Of a stretch of 64,000 nt of DNA, positions 16,736-26,857 are shown in pieces; the stretch's first letter is position 1; the number at the start of each line of letters is the position of its first letter. The stretch comes from Sciscionella sediminilitoris (lineage in GTDB: Bacteria > Actinomycetota > Actinomycetes > Mycobacteriales > Pseudonocardiaceae), in contig NZ_JALM01000009.1 of the NCBI RefSeq assembly GCF_000737195.2, positions 62,001-126,000 on the forward strand. Direction: 5' to 3'. The translations under genes were made by a program, and so were the position numbers. The notes beneath the pieces were generated by a model that did not search any database, was not told the DNA's origin, and saw only the letters and a list, made by a program, of their open reading frames with translations.

Positions 16736-18200
16736 CCTCGACCGACGGCGCCCAGCGCGGAATGCCGGCGGTGCCGGAGGGCAACCGCAGGCTCTTGCTG
16801 TACCCGAACTCCTGCAGCGTCTCCAGGGCGTGTTCGCGGCCGTAACCGCTCGCGCCGACCCCGCCGAACGGGGTTCCGGTGAACGCGCGGTTGTAGTGGT
16901 TGACGAACACCATACCGGCGCGCAGTGCCCGGCCGACCCGCATGGCGCGCTCCGCATCGCGGGTGAAAACCCCTGCCACGAGCCCGAATTCGGTGCCGTT
17001 GGCGATGCGCAGCGCCTCGGCCTCGTCGTGGAAGGGGATCAGGCACACCACCGGGCCGAAGATCTCCTCCCTGGCGATCCGCATGTCCGGGGTGACGCCG
17101 GTGAACAGGGTCGGTGGCGCGTAGTACCCCTCGGCGAGCGCGGTATCGGTGGGTAATGGTGCCTGTGCCGCGATTTCCGCGCCTTCGGCCACTCCGATCT
17201 CCAGGTAGTCCAGCACCCGCTGCCGTTGCGCCGGGGTGACGAGCGGCCCGACGTGGGTGCGCGTGTCCGCGCCGTCGCCGACCCGCAGGCGGCGCACGGC
17301 GGCGGCGTAGCGCTGGGCGAACTCCGCATACCGATCGGCGTGCACGAGGACGCGGGAGGCGGCGGTGCAGGCTTCGCCCTGGTTGAAGAATCCCCCTTCG
17401 AGGGCCCAGGGCAGCGCCGAATCCAGGTCGGCGTCCGCGAAGATCAGCAACGCGTTCTTGCCGCCGAGCTCCAGCAGGGCAGGAGTCAGGTTGTCCGCGG
17501 CCGTTTTCAGCACCGCCGTTCCGGTCGCGGGTGCGCCGGTGAAGGAGATCTTCCCGACCAGTTCGTGCCCGGCGAGCGCCGCGCCGATCTTCCCGGTTCC
17601 CGGGACGACGTGCACGACATCGTCCGGGAGCACCGACCGGGCCAGCTCCACCATCCGCAGCACGGAAAGCGGCGCCTGCTCGGGCGGCTTGAGCACCACG
17701 GCGTTTCCGGCCGCGAGCGCGGGGGCGAGTTTGCCCGCGGTGTGCAGCGGCGGCCAGTTGAACGGCACGATCGCGCCGATGACGCCGTAGGGCTCCAGCA
17801 CGGTGACATCCAGGATGCTGCCCGCGTCCCGCACCTGGCCGGGCATCGCCTCGCACAGCCCGGCGAAGAGTTCGAAGATCGCGATGGCGGCCTCCAGGTC
17901 GAATTCCCGCGCCTGAGTGACCGGCTTGCCGTTGTCCCGGGATTCCAGTGCCGCGATCTCGTCGGCGTGTTCGCGCACCGCCGCGGCGATCTGCCACAGC
18001 CAGCGGCCGCGCTCCCGTGGTGTGCGGGCCTTCCAGTCGAAATGTGCCTCGTGCGCGGCGCGGACCGCCCCGTCCACCTGCGCCACTCCGGCGCCCTGGA
18101 CCTCCGCGGTGGGCTGACCGGTCGCCGGATTGTCCACAGTGAACACATCGGCCGGGTCCGCGGAGGACCACGGGGTACGGATCGTGGATGGCATGAGCAT
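16728..18200 (-). CDS. NAD(P)-dependent aldehyde dehydrogenase
   Basis: A 490-residue aldehyde dehydrogenase. The cofactor-fold region has PFNWPP and SFTGAPATG, the general-base Glu is in LELGGKNA, and the nucleophile Cys is in [11 protein letters not shown]. It oxidises an aldehyde or semialdehyde to an acid. The ATG at 18200 has AAGGAG 4 bases upstream and is preferred over the ATG two codons later. It lies 20 bases behind the ACMSD-like amidohydrolase, so the two probably form an operon for degrading an aromatic or semialdehyde intermediate. The substrate is inferred, not seen. Confidence 0.93.
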   Translation of the reverse strand: MLMPSTIRTPWSSADPADVFTVDNPATGQPTAEVQGAGVAQVDGAVRAAHEAHFDWKARTPRERGRWLWQIAAAVREHADEIAALESRDNGKPVTQAREFDLEAAIAIFELFAGLCEAMPGQVRDAGSILDVTVLEPYGVIGAIVPFNWPPLHTAGKLAPALAAGNAVVLKPPEQAPLSVLRMVELARSVLPDDVVHVVPGTGKIGAALAGHELVGKISFTGAPATGTAVLKTAADNLTPALLELGGKNALLIFADADLDSALPWALEGGFFNQGEACTAASRVLVHADRYAEFAQRYAAAVRRLRVGDGADTRTHVGPLVTPAQRQRVLDYLEIGVAEGAEIAAQAPLPTDTALAEGYYAPPTLFTGVTPDMRIAREEIFGPVVCLIPFHDEAEALRIANGTEFGLVAGVFTRDAERAMRVGRALRAGMVFVNHYNRAFTGTPFGGVGASGYGREHALETLQEFGYSKSLRLPSGTAGIPRWAPSVEVS

Positions 18201-18220
18201 CGAACTCCTTCCCTGGTTGA

Positions 18221-19234
18221 TCAGAAATGGGGCAGCAGGCCTAGTTCCGCCGCGTTCCCGCCGCCGATAGCCGCGGCGAGCTCCGGATCGGGTACCGCAT
18301 CCGCCAGCCACCGCACCGGATCCTCGATGCCCATGTCGAACGGATAGTCCGAGCCGAGCAGCACCCGGTCCGGGCCTGCCGCGCGGATCAGGGCATGCAG
18401 GGACTCCGGGGTGTACACCAGCGAGTCGAACCACATCCGGGGCGGATAGCTGCTCGGCCGTTCGCGGCACCCGGCCGCTTCGGGGCGGTGACGCCAGGCA
18501 TGATCGGCGCGCGCGAGGCTGGTGGGCAGATAGCCGCCGCCGTGCGCGATCAGTAGCCGCAGCCGGGGAAACCGGTCCAGCACACCGCCGAAGATCAGGT
18601 GCGTGATGGCGACCGTGTGCTCTACCGGCTGACCGACCGAATTGGCCAGATACCAGCGATCGAGGCGCGCATCGAGCGTGCATCCCCAGGGGTGGAGGAA
18701 GAGTACGGCACCGAGTTCTTCGGCGCGTGCCCACAGCGGATCCAGCGCGGGGTCGGAGAGTTCCACGGTGCCGCCGTCCGGCAGGGGAGCGTGTGAGGAG
18801 ATCTCGACGCCACGCAGTCCGTTGCCGAGCGCGTGCTCCAGTGCGGCGACCGCGGTCCCGGGATGACGCAGCGGCGCCACCCCGAGGCCGCACAGTCGCT
18901 CCGGATGAGCGGCGCAATGGTCCCGGATGCCGTCATGGGTGGCCTGGGCGAGCTCCCAGGCCAGCACCGGATCCGCCCAGGAGTGGTACTGCGTCGGCGA
19001 GACCGAGACGAGCTGGACGTCGACCCCGGCAGCGTTCATCGCCGCGATGCGTGCGTCCGGATCGGTGAGCAGCTCCCGGTTCTCGGTGAACCGGCGCGCG
19101 CTCACCTCGGCCGAGGCGCGGCCCGCGCGCAGTTCCTCGAGCTCCGTGTACGCCCGGTGTTCCGGACGGTCTCGCACCAGGGACTGGATTTCGGGTAACC
19201 AGGCATGCGCATGCACATCGACGGTCCGGGACAT
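18221..19234 (-). CDS. ACMSD-like amidohydrolase/decarboxylase
   Basis: This 337-residue TIM-barrel protein carries DVHAHAW at the N-terminus (metal ligands His8 and His10), further His-containing strands (FLHPWG; LIAHGGGY) and the C-terminal metal-binding Asp in LLGSDYPFD. These features match the aminocarboxymuconate-semialdehyde decarboxylase group of amidohydrolases, whose members decarboxylate or hydrolyse aromatic-pathway acids. It precedes the aldehyde dehydrogenase in the same direction. No ribosome site is visible; TATACC upstream could be a -10 element. Confidence 0.88.
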   Translation of the reverse strand: MSRTVDVHAHAWLPEIQSLVRDRPEHRAYTELEELRAGRASAEVSARRFTENRELLTDPDARIAAMNAAGVDVQLVSVSPTQYHSWADPVLAWELAQATHDGIRDHCAAHPERLCGLGVAPLRHPGTAVAALEHALGNGLRGVEISSHAPLPDGGTVELSDPALDPLWARAEELGAVLFLHPWGCTLDARLDRWYLANSVGQPVEHTVAITHLIFGGVLDRFPRLRLLIAHGGGYLPTSLARADHAWRHRPEAAGCRERPSSYPPRMWFDSLVYTPESLHALIRAAGPDRVLLGSDYPFDMGIEDPVRWLADAVPDPELAAAIGGGNAAELGLLPHF

Positions 19235-19308
19235 GCGTCCATGGTCGAGCCGGCAGCGCCGGTCAGGGAAGCGCGATCTCCCGATGGGCGGTATAGAGCA
19301 GGACTATG

Positions 19309-20094
19309 TCACGGAGTCTGCGCCTGAACGGCCTGGTTGGTGATCGAGGCCCGGAACCGGTAGCGGTCGCCCCGGTAGACCTGGACGGTCAGCTCGATCG
19401 GCCGGTCCGCCTGGTTGAAGGTCAGCTGGGTGGCCACGAGCATCGGCATGGTCTCCCCGGTCTCGAGCAGCTCCCGCTCCGAAGGTGTGGGATGCCGTGC
19501 CTCGGCGGAATAGTCGGCGACCCGCGGCAGTTGCGGCGGATCGGCGGCGCGCAGCGTGGCGTACAGCGAGGCGGTGCTGAAATCGGTCTCGGCGAGCGCG
19601 GGACAGACCGCGAGCGGCAGCCGGTTGTGTTCGAGTACCACCAGCAGCCCGTCCAGCAGCCGTAACCGGAGTAGGTCGAAGAGTTCGGCGCCCGGGGCGA
19701 TGCGCAGCTGCTCGGCCTCGGCCACGGTCGCCGGGCGGACCGAGGAGCGCAGGATCTGGCTGCTCGTCTTGAGGCCGTGCGCCTGCGCGTAGTCCGCGAA
19801 GCCCTGGATCTGCGGGGCGGAGATGGTGGGCTGTGCCGGTTCGGTGACGCTTTCCTCGATATCGGCGATGAACCAGCCGCGGGACGAGGTCGGGCACACG
19901 ATGCCGCGCGATTCGAGTTCGGCGAGCGCGGCGCGCAGGGTCACCCGGGACACGCCGTACCGGGTCGCCAGGGCCCGCTCGGAAGGCAGCCGGTCACCGG
20001 CGCGCGGGGCGGTGGCGTGCAGGTCGTCGAGCAGGCGGGCGGCGGTGCGCTCGTAGAGCGGCAGCGCGTCGTCGGCGAACAGGCCGCGTGGCAT
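19309..20094 (-). CDS. GntR/HutC family regulator with UTRA domain
   Basis: A 261-residue protein with an N-terminal GntR winged helix (LPSERALATRYGVSRVTLRAAL) and a UTRA ligand domain from about residue 95 (ending QVYRGDRYRFRASI). UTRA regulators usually sense a sugar phosphate or similar effector. ATG 20094 has AGAGGA ~6 bases upstream; an ATG at 20112 lacks one. It is divergent from the kinase-transporter-glycosidase operon and most likely represses it through the TACCA-containing repeats in between. Confidence 0.9.
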   Translation of the reverse strand: MPRGLFADDALPLYERTAARLLDDLHATAPRAGDRLPSERALATRYGVSRVTLRAALAELESRGIVCPTSSRGWFIADIEESVTEPAQPTISAPQIQGFADYAQAHGLKTSSQILRSSVRPATVAEAEQLRIAPGAELFDLLRLRLLDGLLVVLEHNRLPLAVCPALAETDFSTASLYATLRAADPPQLPRVADYSAEARHPTPSERELLETGETMPMLVATQLTFNQADRPIELTVQVYRGDRYRFRASITNQAVQAQTP

Positions 20095-20108
20095 CGACGT
20101 CCTCTCGG

Positions 20109-20238
20109 GCATACCAGAAGCATACCGGTTCGCCTCGTGAGTTCGCGGTGATCGCGCCAGCTCATCCCCTGCGACGGTTACCAAACTGATCCAGATGCAT
20201 ACCAAACGTTGACCGTTGACAAGCCAATTAAATACCAA
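20109..20238. repeat. Repeated GCATACC/TACCAA motifs, candidate GntR operators
   Basis: GCATACC occurs at 20109-20115, 20120-20126 (11 bases apart) and 20197-20203. TACCAAAC occurs at 20179-20186 and 20200-20207 (21 bases, two helical turns), and TACCAA again at 20233-20238 between the -35 and -10 of the operon promoter. The placement fits repression by the adjacent GntR protein. Confidence 0.55.
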
Positions 20239-20244
20239 TATGTT
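20216..20244 (+). promoter_or_regulatory. Housekeeping-type promoter of the sugar operon
   Basis: TTGACA (20216-20221), a 17-base spacer and TATGTT (20239-20244) form a near-consensus promoter 40 bases before the kinase start. A TACCAA operator motif sits in the spacer. Confidence 0.7.
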
Positions 20245-20283
20245 CAGCCGACAGACCGTTGGGAGCGGACAAAGGAGTTCACC

Positions 20284-21300
20284 GTGGGCGAGGAGGTGGC
20301 CGTGTATCTCGGCGTCGACGGTGGGGGAACCAAGACCGCCTACTGCCTGGTCACCGAGACCGGCGCGGTGCTCGCACAGTGGCAGGGGCCGTCTGCCGAC
20401 TACTTCTCGGCGGGAATCGATCTGGTCGCCCGGGTGCTCACCGAAGGAGTCGCCGAGGTGTGCTCGGCCGCGGACCTCAAACCCGGCGACATCCGGCACG
20501 CCTTCTTCGGTTTGCCCACCTACGGCGAATCGAGCGGCGATCTGCCCGCCCTGAACGCGGCGGCCCGCACCGCGCTCGGGCACGACCGCTACGACTGCGG
20601 CAACGACATGGTCTGCAGCTGGGCCGGTTCGCTCGGCGGCGCCGACGGGATCAACGTGGTCAGTGGCACCGGTTCCATCGCCTACGGGGAGCGCGCGGGA
20701 ACCGGCGCCCGGGTCGGCGGCTGGAGCGAACTGTTCGGCGATGAGGGCTCCGCCTACTGGATCGGGAACCGCGGGCTGGCCGGTTTCACACGGTGCAGCG
20801 ACGGGCGGTCACCGGTCGGCCCGCTGTACGCGCTGGTGCGCGAACACCTGGGGCTCACCGAGGATCTGGACCTGATCGGCCTGGTGCTCAACCAGTGGCG
20901 GGGCAACCGCAGCAGGATCGCCGCGCTGAGCAGGCTCGTGGTCACCGCGGCGGGCCAGGGCGATCCGCAGGCCCGCGCCATTCTCGCCGAGGCGGCCCGG
21001 GAACTGGCCGAGATCGTGGACACGGCCCGGAAACGCCTCGGTTACCGGGACGGGCAACCGGTGCCGGTCTCCTATTCGGGCGGGGTGTTCAACGCGGGCC
21101 CGGAGATCCTGGACGCATTCGCGCACGAACTCGCGAACCGGTACGCGGGCTACGAACTCCGCGAACCCCGCTATGCCCCGCATTTCGGTGCCGCACTCTA
21201 CGCGGCCAAGCGCACTGGTGCCCCGCTCGGCGAGATCGCGCTCGCCCGCCTGCGGTCCGCATCCGTGACAGCACTGGGAGAAGATGATGACAAGCAATAG
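20284..21300 (+). CDS. BadF/BadG/N-acetylglucosamine-kinase family sugar kinase
   Basis: The 338-residue protein starts with the ATPase phosphate-1 motif LGVDGGGTKTAYCLV and has the second motif VVSGTGSIAYG, plus SYSGGVFN, as in N-acetylglucosamine kinases and related ASKHA proteins. It phosphorylates a sugar or amino sugar with ATP. GTG 20284 follows AAAGGAG with 6 bases spacing. It is first in an operon with a DMT transporter (overlapping) and an exported glycosidase, so it probably phosphorylates the sugar that the glycosidase releases. Confidence 0.85.
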   Translation: MGEEVAVYLGVDGGGTKTAYCLVTETGAVLAQWQGPSADYFSAGIDLVARVLTEGVAEVCSAADLKPGDIRHAFFGLPTYGESSGDLPALNAAARTALGHDRYDCGNDMVCSWAGSLGGADGINVVSGTGSIAYGERAGTGARVGGWSELFGDEGSAYWIGNRGLAGFTRCSDGRSPVGPLYALVREHLGLTEDLDLIGLVLNQWRGNRSRIAALSRLVVTAAGQGDPQARAILAEAARELAEIVDTARKRLGYRDGQPVPVSYSGGVFNAGPEILDAFAHELANRYAGYELREPRYAPHFGAALYAAKRTGAPLGEIALARLRSASVTALGEDDDKQ

Positions 21301-22213
21301 AAGCTGGATCCTCTACTCGGCGCTCGTGGTCGTCGTCTGGGGTGTCTGGGGCGCCCTTTCCGATCTGCCGACCAATCTGTACGACTATCCGGATCAGATG
21401 GTCTACGTGATCTGGGCGCTGACCATGCTCATCCCGTGCGTGTTCGGGCTGCGCGGGAAACGCTTCGACCGGCGCCCCATCGCCGCGGTCTACGGCCTGA
21501 TCGTCGGGCTCACCGGGGCCGGCGGGCAGCTGCTGCTGTTCCACACGCTCACCATCGGGCCCGCGTACCTGGTCTTCCCGATCACCGCGCTCTCCCCGGC
21601 GGTCACCGCGCTGATGGCGATCGCGTTCCTGCGCGAACGGCTCACCAAGATCGCGGTCATCGGGCTGATCGCGGCGATCGCCTCACTGGTGCTGTTCAAC
21701 ATCTCCGGCGGGGACGGGGACGCGAGCGCGGGCACCTGGCTGCTGCTCTCGATCGGCATCCTGATCGCCTGGGGTGTGCAGGCCTTCTTCATGAAGAAAG
21801 CGGCCTCGGTCGGGGTGAACGACGGCACCACCTTCGCGTACATGACGATCAGCGGGCTGCTGCTGATCCCGGTCGCGATCGCCATGATGGGCGGAATTCC
21901 CGGCGGTTTCCCGTGGCAGGCGCCCACGATCACCGCGGTGACCCAGGTGCTCAACGCGATCGGCGCGCTGTTCCTGGTGATGGCGATGAGCCGGGGGCGG
22001 GCCACGATCGTGGCGCCCTCCACCAACGCCCTCTACCCGGTGTTCACCGCGATCGTCTCGCTGGTGATCTACCAGAAGGTGCCCTCGATCTATTCGGTGA
22101 TCGGGATTGTGCTCGCGATCGGCGGATCGGCGCTGATGATCTACAGCGATGAGCGCAGGAACGCGAATTCGGTATCTGGCCTCGACAGTGTCGACGAGAG
22201 GAGTCTGACGTGA
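21284..22213 (+). CDS. EamA/DMT family transporter
   Basis: The 309-residue protein has about ten hydrophobic segments in two halves, typical of the drug/metabolite transporter superfamily. The second half contains NALYPVFTAIVSLVIYQ and a final GGSALMIYS helix. It overlaps the end of the kinase gene by 17 bases, and its stop overlaps the glycosidase GTG. By context it imports the sugar product of the operon; the substrate cannot be read. Confidence 0.87.
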   Translation: MMTSNRSWILYSALVVVVWGVWGALSDLPTNLYDYPDQMVYVIWALTMLIPCVFGLRGKRFDRRPIAAVYGLIVGLTGAGGQLLLFHTLTIGPAYLVFPITALSPAVTALMAIAFLRERLTKIAVIGLIAAIASLVLFNISGGDGDASAGTWLLLSIGILIAWGVQAFFMKKAASVGVNDGTTFAYMTISGLLLIPVAIAMMGGIPGGFPWQAPTITAVTQVLNAIGALFLVMAMSRGRATIVAPSTNALYPVFTAIVSLVIYQKVPSIYSVIGIVLAIGGSALMIYSDERRNANSVSGLDSVDERSLT

Positions 22214-24273
22214 CCGGTATGGATCGGCGAACCATCCTGAAACTGGCCCTCGGTGGTGCCGGTTTGGCCATGGCAGGGGGATTCGGCACGGCGCAGTTCG
22301 CCGGGGCCACGGGCCGCTCCGAGCTGCTCGGGGTCGGCGATGATTCCATCACCGTGGAATTCGACGACACCCTGCGCAGCCGGGTGCGGATGGCGGGCGA
22401 GCCGGTGACCGGTTTCGACGCCGGTGAGGCGCTGCTGCTCGGCGACACCGCCGTCGAGGCGTTCCGGTACACCGGCCGGGAGAGCCGGAACACCTGGCAT
22501 CCCCGGCACGGCGCCGGGATGCAGGTGATCCTGCACGGCGAGGCGGAGCAGGGCGTGCGCAAGACCGTGGAACTGACCTCGTTCCGGCGCCTTTCCGGCA
22601 TGGTCATCATGAAAGTGAGCTATACCAACGTTTCCGGTGCGCCGCTGACGGTCACCGGATGGCGCAACGGGGCACACGAACTGCTGGCCGCGCCCGGCGG
22701 GTTCTACCTGTTCTCCGGCGCCACGCACGAGGACCGCCGGGACTGGGTGCGGCCGATGACCGAGGGGTTCTTCCAGGAGAACTCCCTGGGCATGGTCGCC
22801 TCCGACTACGGCGGCGGCACCCCGCTGGCCACGGTGTGGCGCAAGGGCGCCGGGCTCTCGGTCGGGCACGTGGAACCGGTCCCGCGGATGCTGCGGATGC
22901 CGACCAGGCGGACCACCACGGGCGCCACGATCGCGATCGAGGGGGACAGCGCGCGCACCCTGAAACCGGGGCAGCGGCTGAGCACCGACACCACGTTCCT
23001 CATCACCCATCCCCGCGATCACTATGTGCCGCTCGAGCGCTATCGCCGCTATATGTCCGATGTGGACCAGCGCGCGCCCCGGGTCGGCGCGCCCGCGTTC
23101 GAGGCCATCTGGTGCGCCTGGGGCTATGAGCGCGATTTCACCGTCGAGCAGGTCGTCGCAACCCTGCCCAAGGCCAAGGATGTGGGCCTGGACTGGGCGG
23201 TGCTCGACGACGGCTGGCAGACCAATGTGGGCGACTGGGAACTCGATCCGAAGAAATTCCCGCGCGGGGAAGCGGATATGCGTTCCTTCACCAAGCGGAT
23301 CAAGGACAAGGGACTGCGGCCGCGGCTGTGGTGGGCCCCGATCGCGGCGCATCCTTCGAGCAAGCTGTTCGCGCAGCGCCCGGACATGTTGCTGCTGAAC
23401 GAAAAGGGCGAGAAACAGAAGGTGTCCTGGTGGGACTCCTACACGCTGTGCCCCGCCTATCCTCCGGTGATCGACTACTTCGTGCGCCAGGCGAGGAAGT
23501 TCATCCGGGACTGGGGTTATGCGGGAATCAAGATCGACGGACAGCACCTCAACGCCGTGCTTCCCTGCCACAATCCGGCGCACGGGCACGCGCGGCCGGA
23601 GGAATCGACCGAGGGACTGGCGCGGTTCTGGAAACTGGTGCACGAGGCGGTACACCGGGCCGAGCCGGATGCCGTGGTCGAACTGTGCCCGTGCGGCACG
23701 GCTTTCGCGTTCCACAATCTGCCCTATGTGGACCAGTATCCGGCCTCGGATCCCGAGTCCTCGTTCCAGGTGCGCAGCAAGGGCAAGTCGATGAAGGCCC
23801 TGATGGGACCGGGCAGCAGCTATGCCGGGGACCACGTCGAGCTCAGCGACGGCGGGGACGATTTCGCGTCCAGCTACGGTGTCGGCGCGATCCTGTCCAC
23901 CAAGTTCACCTATCCGCCGCGCTCGGCGAAGGACCCGTACGCGCTCACCCCGGAGAAGGAACAGCTCTGGCGCAAATGGGTGGCGCTGTACAAGAAGAAC
24001 ATGCTGTCCACCGGCGAATACCGCGGCGAACTCTACGACATCGGCTTCGACAAACCGGAAACCCATGTCGTGGCCAAGGATTCGACGCTGCACTACGCCT
24101 TCTACGCACCCTCCTGGGAGGGCACCGTGGAACTGCGCGGGCTCGGGCCCGGCCGGTACCGGCTGACCGACCCGTTCCACGGCGGTTCGCTCGGCACCGT
24201 GGACGCCGCGCACAACACCGTGCGGTTGAAGTTCACGAAATTCCAGCTGATCGAGGCCCAGCGGCTGGGGTAG
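22210..24273 (+). CDS. Tat-exported GH36-like alpha-galactosidase
   Basis: The 687-residue protein has a Tat signal (DRRTILKLALGGAG, cleavage near residue 30-35), an N-terminal beta-sandwich region, then a TIM barrel. The barrel holds DWAVLDDGWQ, LRPRLWWAP and GIKIDGQ, whose Asp443 lies where the GH36 nucleophile is expected. SDPESSF is a candidate for the acid/base region. GH36 enzymes release alpha-galactose or transfer it. The GTG start has GAGAGGAG 6 bases upstream and overlaps the transporter stop. It should work outside the membrane and feed the transporter and kinase. GH36 versus another clan GH-D group is not certain. Confidence 0.8.
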   Translation: MTGMDRRTILKLALGGAGLAMAGGFGTAQFAGATGRSELLGVGDDSITVEFDDTLRSRVRMAGEPVTGFDAGEALLLGDTAVEAFRYTGRESRNTWHPRHGAGMQVILHGEAEQGVRKTVELTSFRRLSGMVIMKVSYTNVSGAPLTVTGWRNGAHELLAAPGGFYLFSGATHEDRRDWVRPMTEGFFQENSLGMVASDYGGGTPLATVWRKGAGLSVGHVEPVPRMLRMPTRRTTTGATIAIEGDSARTLKPGQRLSTDTTFLITHPRDHYVPLERYRRYMSDVDQRAPRVGAPAFEAIWCAWGYERDFTVEQVVATLPKAKDVGLDWAVLDDGWQTNVGDWELDPKKFPRGEADMRSFTKRIKDKGLRPRLWWAPIAAHPSSKLFAQRPDMLLLNEKGEKQKVSWWDSYTLCPAYPPVIDYFVRQARKFIRDWGYAGIKIDGQHLNAVLPCHNPAHGHARPEESTEGLARFWKLVHEAVHRAEPDAVVELCPCGTAFAFHNLPYVDQYPASDPESSFQVRSKGKSMKALMGPGSSYAGDHVELSDGGDDFASSYGVGAILSTKFTYPPRSAKDPYALTPEKEQLWRKWVALYKKNMLSTGEYRGELYDIGFDKPETHVVAKDSTLHYAFYAPSWEGTVELRGLGPGRYRLTDPFHGGSLGTVDAAHNTVRLKFTKFQLIEAQRLG

Positions 24274-24697
24274 CGGCCGTAGCCGGGTGGCGGACCAGGA
24301 CGAAGACCGCGAGCACGCAGCCGATCGCCTCGGAGGCCAGTGAGGCGAGGCCGGGCACCGAAACCCAGTCGCCGATGTAGTTGTACAGCGCGGGCAGGCC
24401 GACCGTTCTGGACAGTACATAGGCCAGGGCAGCCAGCCCGGTGGTGAGCGCGGTCAACGTCCAGGCCGCCGATGAGTCACGCAGGAACAACGCCGCGATC
24501 AGCACCAGATCGGCGAGGATCAGCAGCAGGAAAAGCGCTGCCACATAAGGTGTTTCGCGTAGCTCGGGTGCCACGACCGGAATGTGCGCGAGCGCCGAGA
24601 CGAGCAGCATGATCATGACCGGCCAGCGCAGCGGGGAACCGTACCGCCGCAGCCAGAACGCGGACACTGCCGTACCGGAAACGGAGTGGCCAGCCAT
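24233..24697 (-). CDS. Small four-helix membrane protein of unknown function
   Basis: The 154-residue protein has four hydrophobic segments (about residues 25-43, 52-70, 78-98 and 117-136). The ATG at 24697 has AGGAGG at 6 bases. Its 3' end overlaps the end of the glycosidase gene on the other strand by 41 bases. I recognise no family. A perfect 12-base stem between it and the hydrolase gene upstream suggests independent transcription. Confidence 0.75.
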   Translation of the reverse strand: MAGHSVSGTAVSAFWLRRYGSPLRWPVMIMLLVSALAHIPVVAPELRETPYVAALFLLLILADLVLIAALFLRDSSAAWTLTALTTGLAALAYVLSRTVGLPALYNYIGDWVSVPGLASLASEAIGCVLAVFVLVRHPATAATPAAGPRSAGIS

Positions 24698-24745
24698 GAA
24701 GCACCTCCTTCGAGTGCCCCTGTGGCTCAACGATACGACGACTCG

Positions 24746-24771
24746 GGGGTGCCGTCCACGGACGGCACCCC
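24746..24771 (-). terminator. Perfect 12-base-pair stem after the alpha/beta hydrolase gene
   Basis: GGGGTGCCGTCC and GGACGGCACCCC are separated by two bases, 7 bases downstream of the hydrolase stop on the minus strand. A T-run is missing, as is common in actinobacterial terminators. Confidence 0.6.
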
Positions 24772-24777
24772 ACGCGG

Positions 24778-25695
<918 letters not shown>

Positions 25696-25725
25696 CGCGC
25701 AAGGGGCGGGCGTCGAGAAGATTGG

Positions 25726-26298
25726 GTGAGTGACGTGATCGACAAGGACACCGCCCGGGACGAGGTGGTCCGGGCCGCCGATGAGCTGTTCTACGCGCGC
25801 GGCGTGCAGGCCGTAGGCATGGACGCGGTGCGGGAGCGCTCCGGAGTCTCGCTCAAGCGGATCTACTCGCTGTTCGCCTCGAAGGACGAACTCATCGTTG
25901 CCGTGCTGCGCCACCGCGTCGGCGTGTGGGACACCGGCCTCGCCGCGGCGGCCCGCAAGGCGAACACCCCGCGGGAGCGCATCCTGGCCATCTTCGACTT
26001 TCTGGACAGCTGGTTCCGCGAACCGGACTTCCGCGGCTGCGCGTTCATCAAGACCCACGGGGAGATGGGCGCCATCTCGACCGCGGTGGCGAAGGTGGTC
26101 CGGCAACAGAAAGAGACGTTCCAGGAGTACGTTGCCACGCTCGTGGCCGAGGCGGGAGAACCGCCCGAACTGGCCCCACAGCTGGCGATCCTCGCCGAGG
26201 GGGCGCAGGTCACCGCGGCCATCTCGGGCAAGCCCGATGCCGCGGGGCACGCGCGCGCGGCGGCCGAGGCGCTGCTCGGCGCGGATGCTGCTCACTAA
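25726..26298 (+). CDS. TetR family regulator
   Basis: A 190-residue TetR protein with the HTH AVGMDAVRERSGVSLKRIY (~residues 29-47) and a C-terminal domain starting CAFIKTHGEMG. It is divergent from the alpha/beta hydrolase and presumably binds the two AGAACG/CGTTCT palindromes, controlling itself and the hydrolase. The start may be GTG 25726 or GTG 25735; neither has a strong ribosome site. Confidence 0.88.
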   Translation: MSDVIDKDTARDEVVRAADELFYARGVQAVGMDAVRERSGVSLKRIYSLFASKDELIVAVLRHRVGVWDTGLAAAARKANTPRERILAIFDFLDSWFREPDFRGCAFIKTHGEMGAISTAVAKVVRQQKETFQEYVATLVAEAGEPPELAPQLAILAEGAQVTAAISGKPDAAGHARAAAEALLGADAAH

Positions 26299-26323
26299 GG
26301 ACGGCGCTCAATAAGGACGCCGC

Positions 26324-26776
26324 TCAATAAAAGAAACCTGGCGTCGACTTGACGGTCTTCATGGTGAACTGCGATGTGGTGCGCGCGATCCCGGGCAGCT
26401 GGGTCAGTTTCGCCATGTAGACCTGCTCGTAGGCCTCGATATCGCGGACCGCGATGTGCAGCAGGTAATCGGGTGAGCCGAACATCCGCTGACAGGCCAC
26501 CACTTCCTCCAGTTCCTGCACGGCCGCTTCGAAGGCCTCGACCGTTTCCCCGCGCTGCTCGGCCATTTCCACGTGCAGCAGGACGTGCAGTCCCTTGCCG
26601 AGTTCCTTCGGTTCGATACTGGCGTGGTAGCCGGTGATCACCCCCGCCTCCTCCAGCGCGCGAACCCGGCGCAGGCACGGGGAAGGGGAGAGGCCCACCC
26701 GTTCGGCGAGTTCGTTGTTCGCCAGCCGGCCGTCCGCACGCAGTTGGTCCAGGATTGCGTGATCGATCTGATCCAT
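26324..26776 (-). CDS. Lrp/AsnC family regulator
   Basis: The 150-residue protein has an N-terminal HTH (RLANNELAERVGLSPSPCLRRV) and the C-terminal RAM ligand domain (GSPDYLLHIAVRD). Members sense amino acids. It is divergent from the PLP decarboxylase, with short ATGCT/AGCAT repeats in the gap, so control of that gene by an amino acid is likely. The ATG at 26776 gives the normal family length. Confidence 0.92.
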   Translation of the reverse strand: MDQIDHAILDQLRADGRLANNELAERVGLSPSPCLRRVRALEEAGVITGYHASIEPKELGKGLHVLLHVEMAEQRGETVEAFEAAVQELEEVVACQRMFGSPDYLLHIAVRDIEAYEQVYMAKLTQLPGIARTTSQFTMKTVKSTPGFFY

Positions 26777-26857
26777 GACACAACATGCTACAAAAGGGCG
26801 GGTTCGCCAGCATTTTCGCAATCGGGTACCGGTCTCGGCCGCCTAGCATTTCCGGGT

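Noticed and set aside
22141-24420. A 759-codon open frame on the minus strand opposite the GH36-like gene
   Set aside because: Its composition is Arg/Gly/Pro/His-rich with no domain pattern. It is the antisense shadow of a clear glycosidase, as expected in GC-rich DNA.
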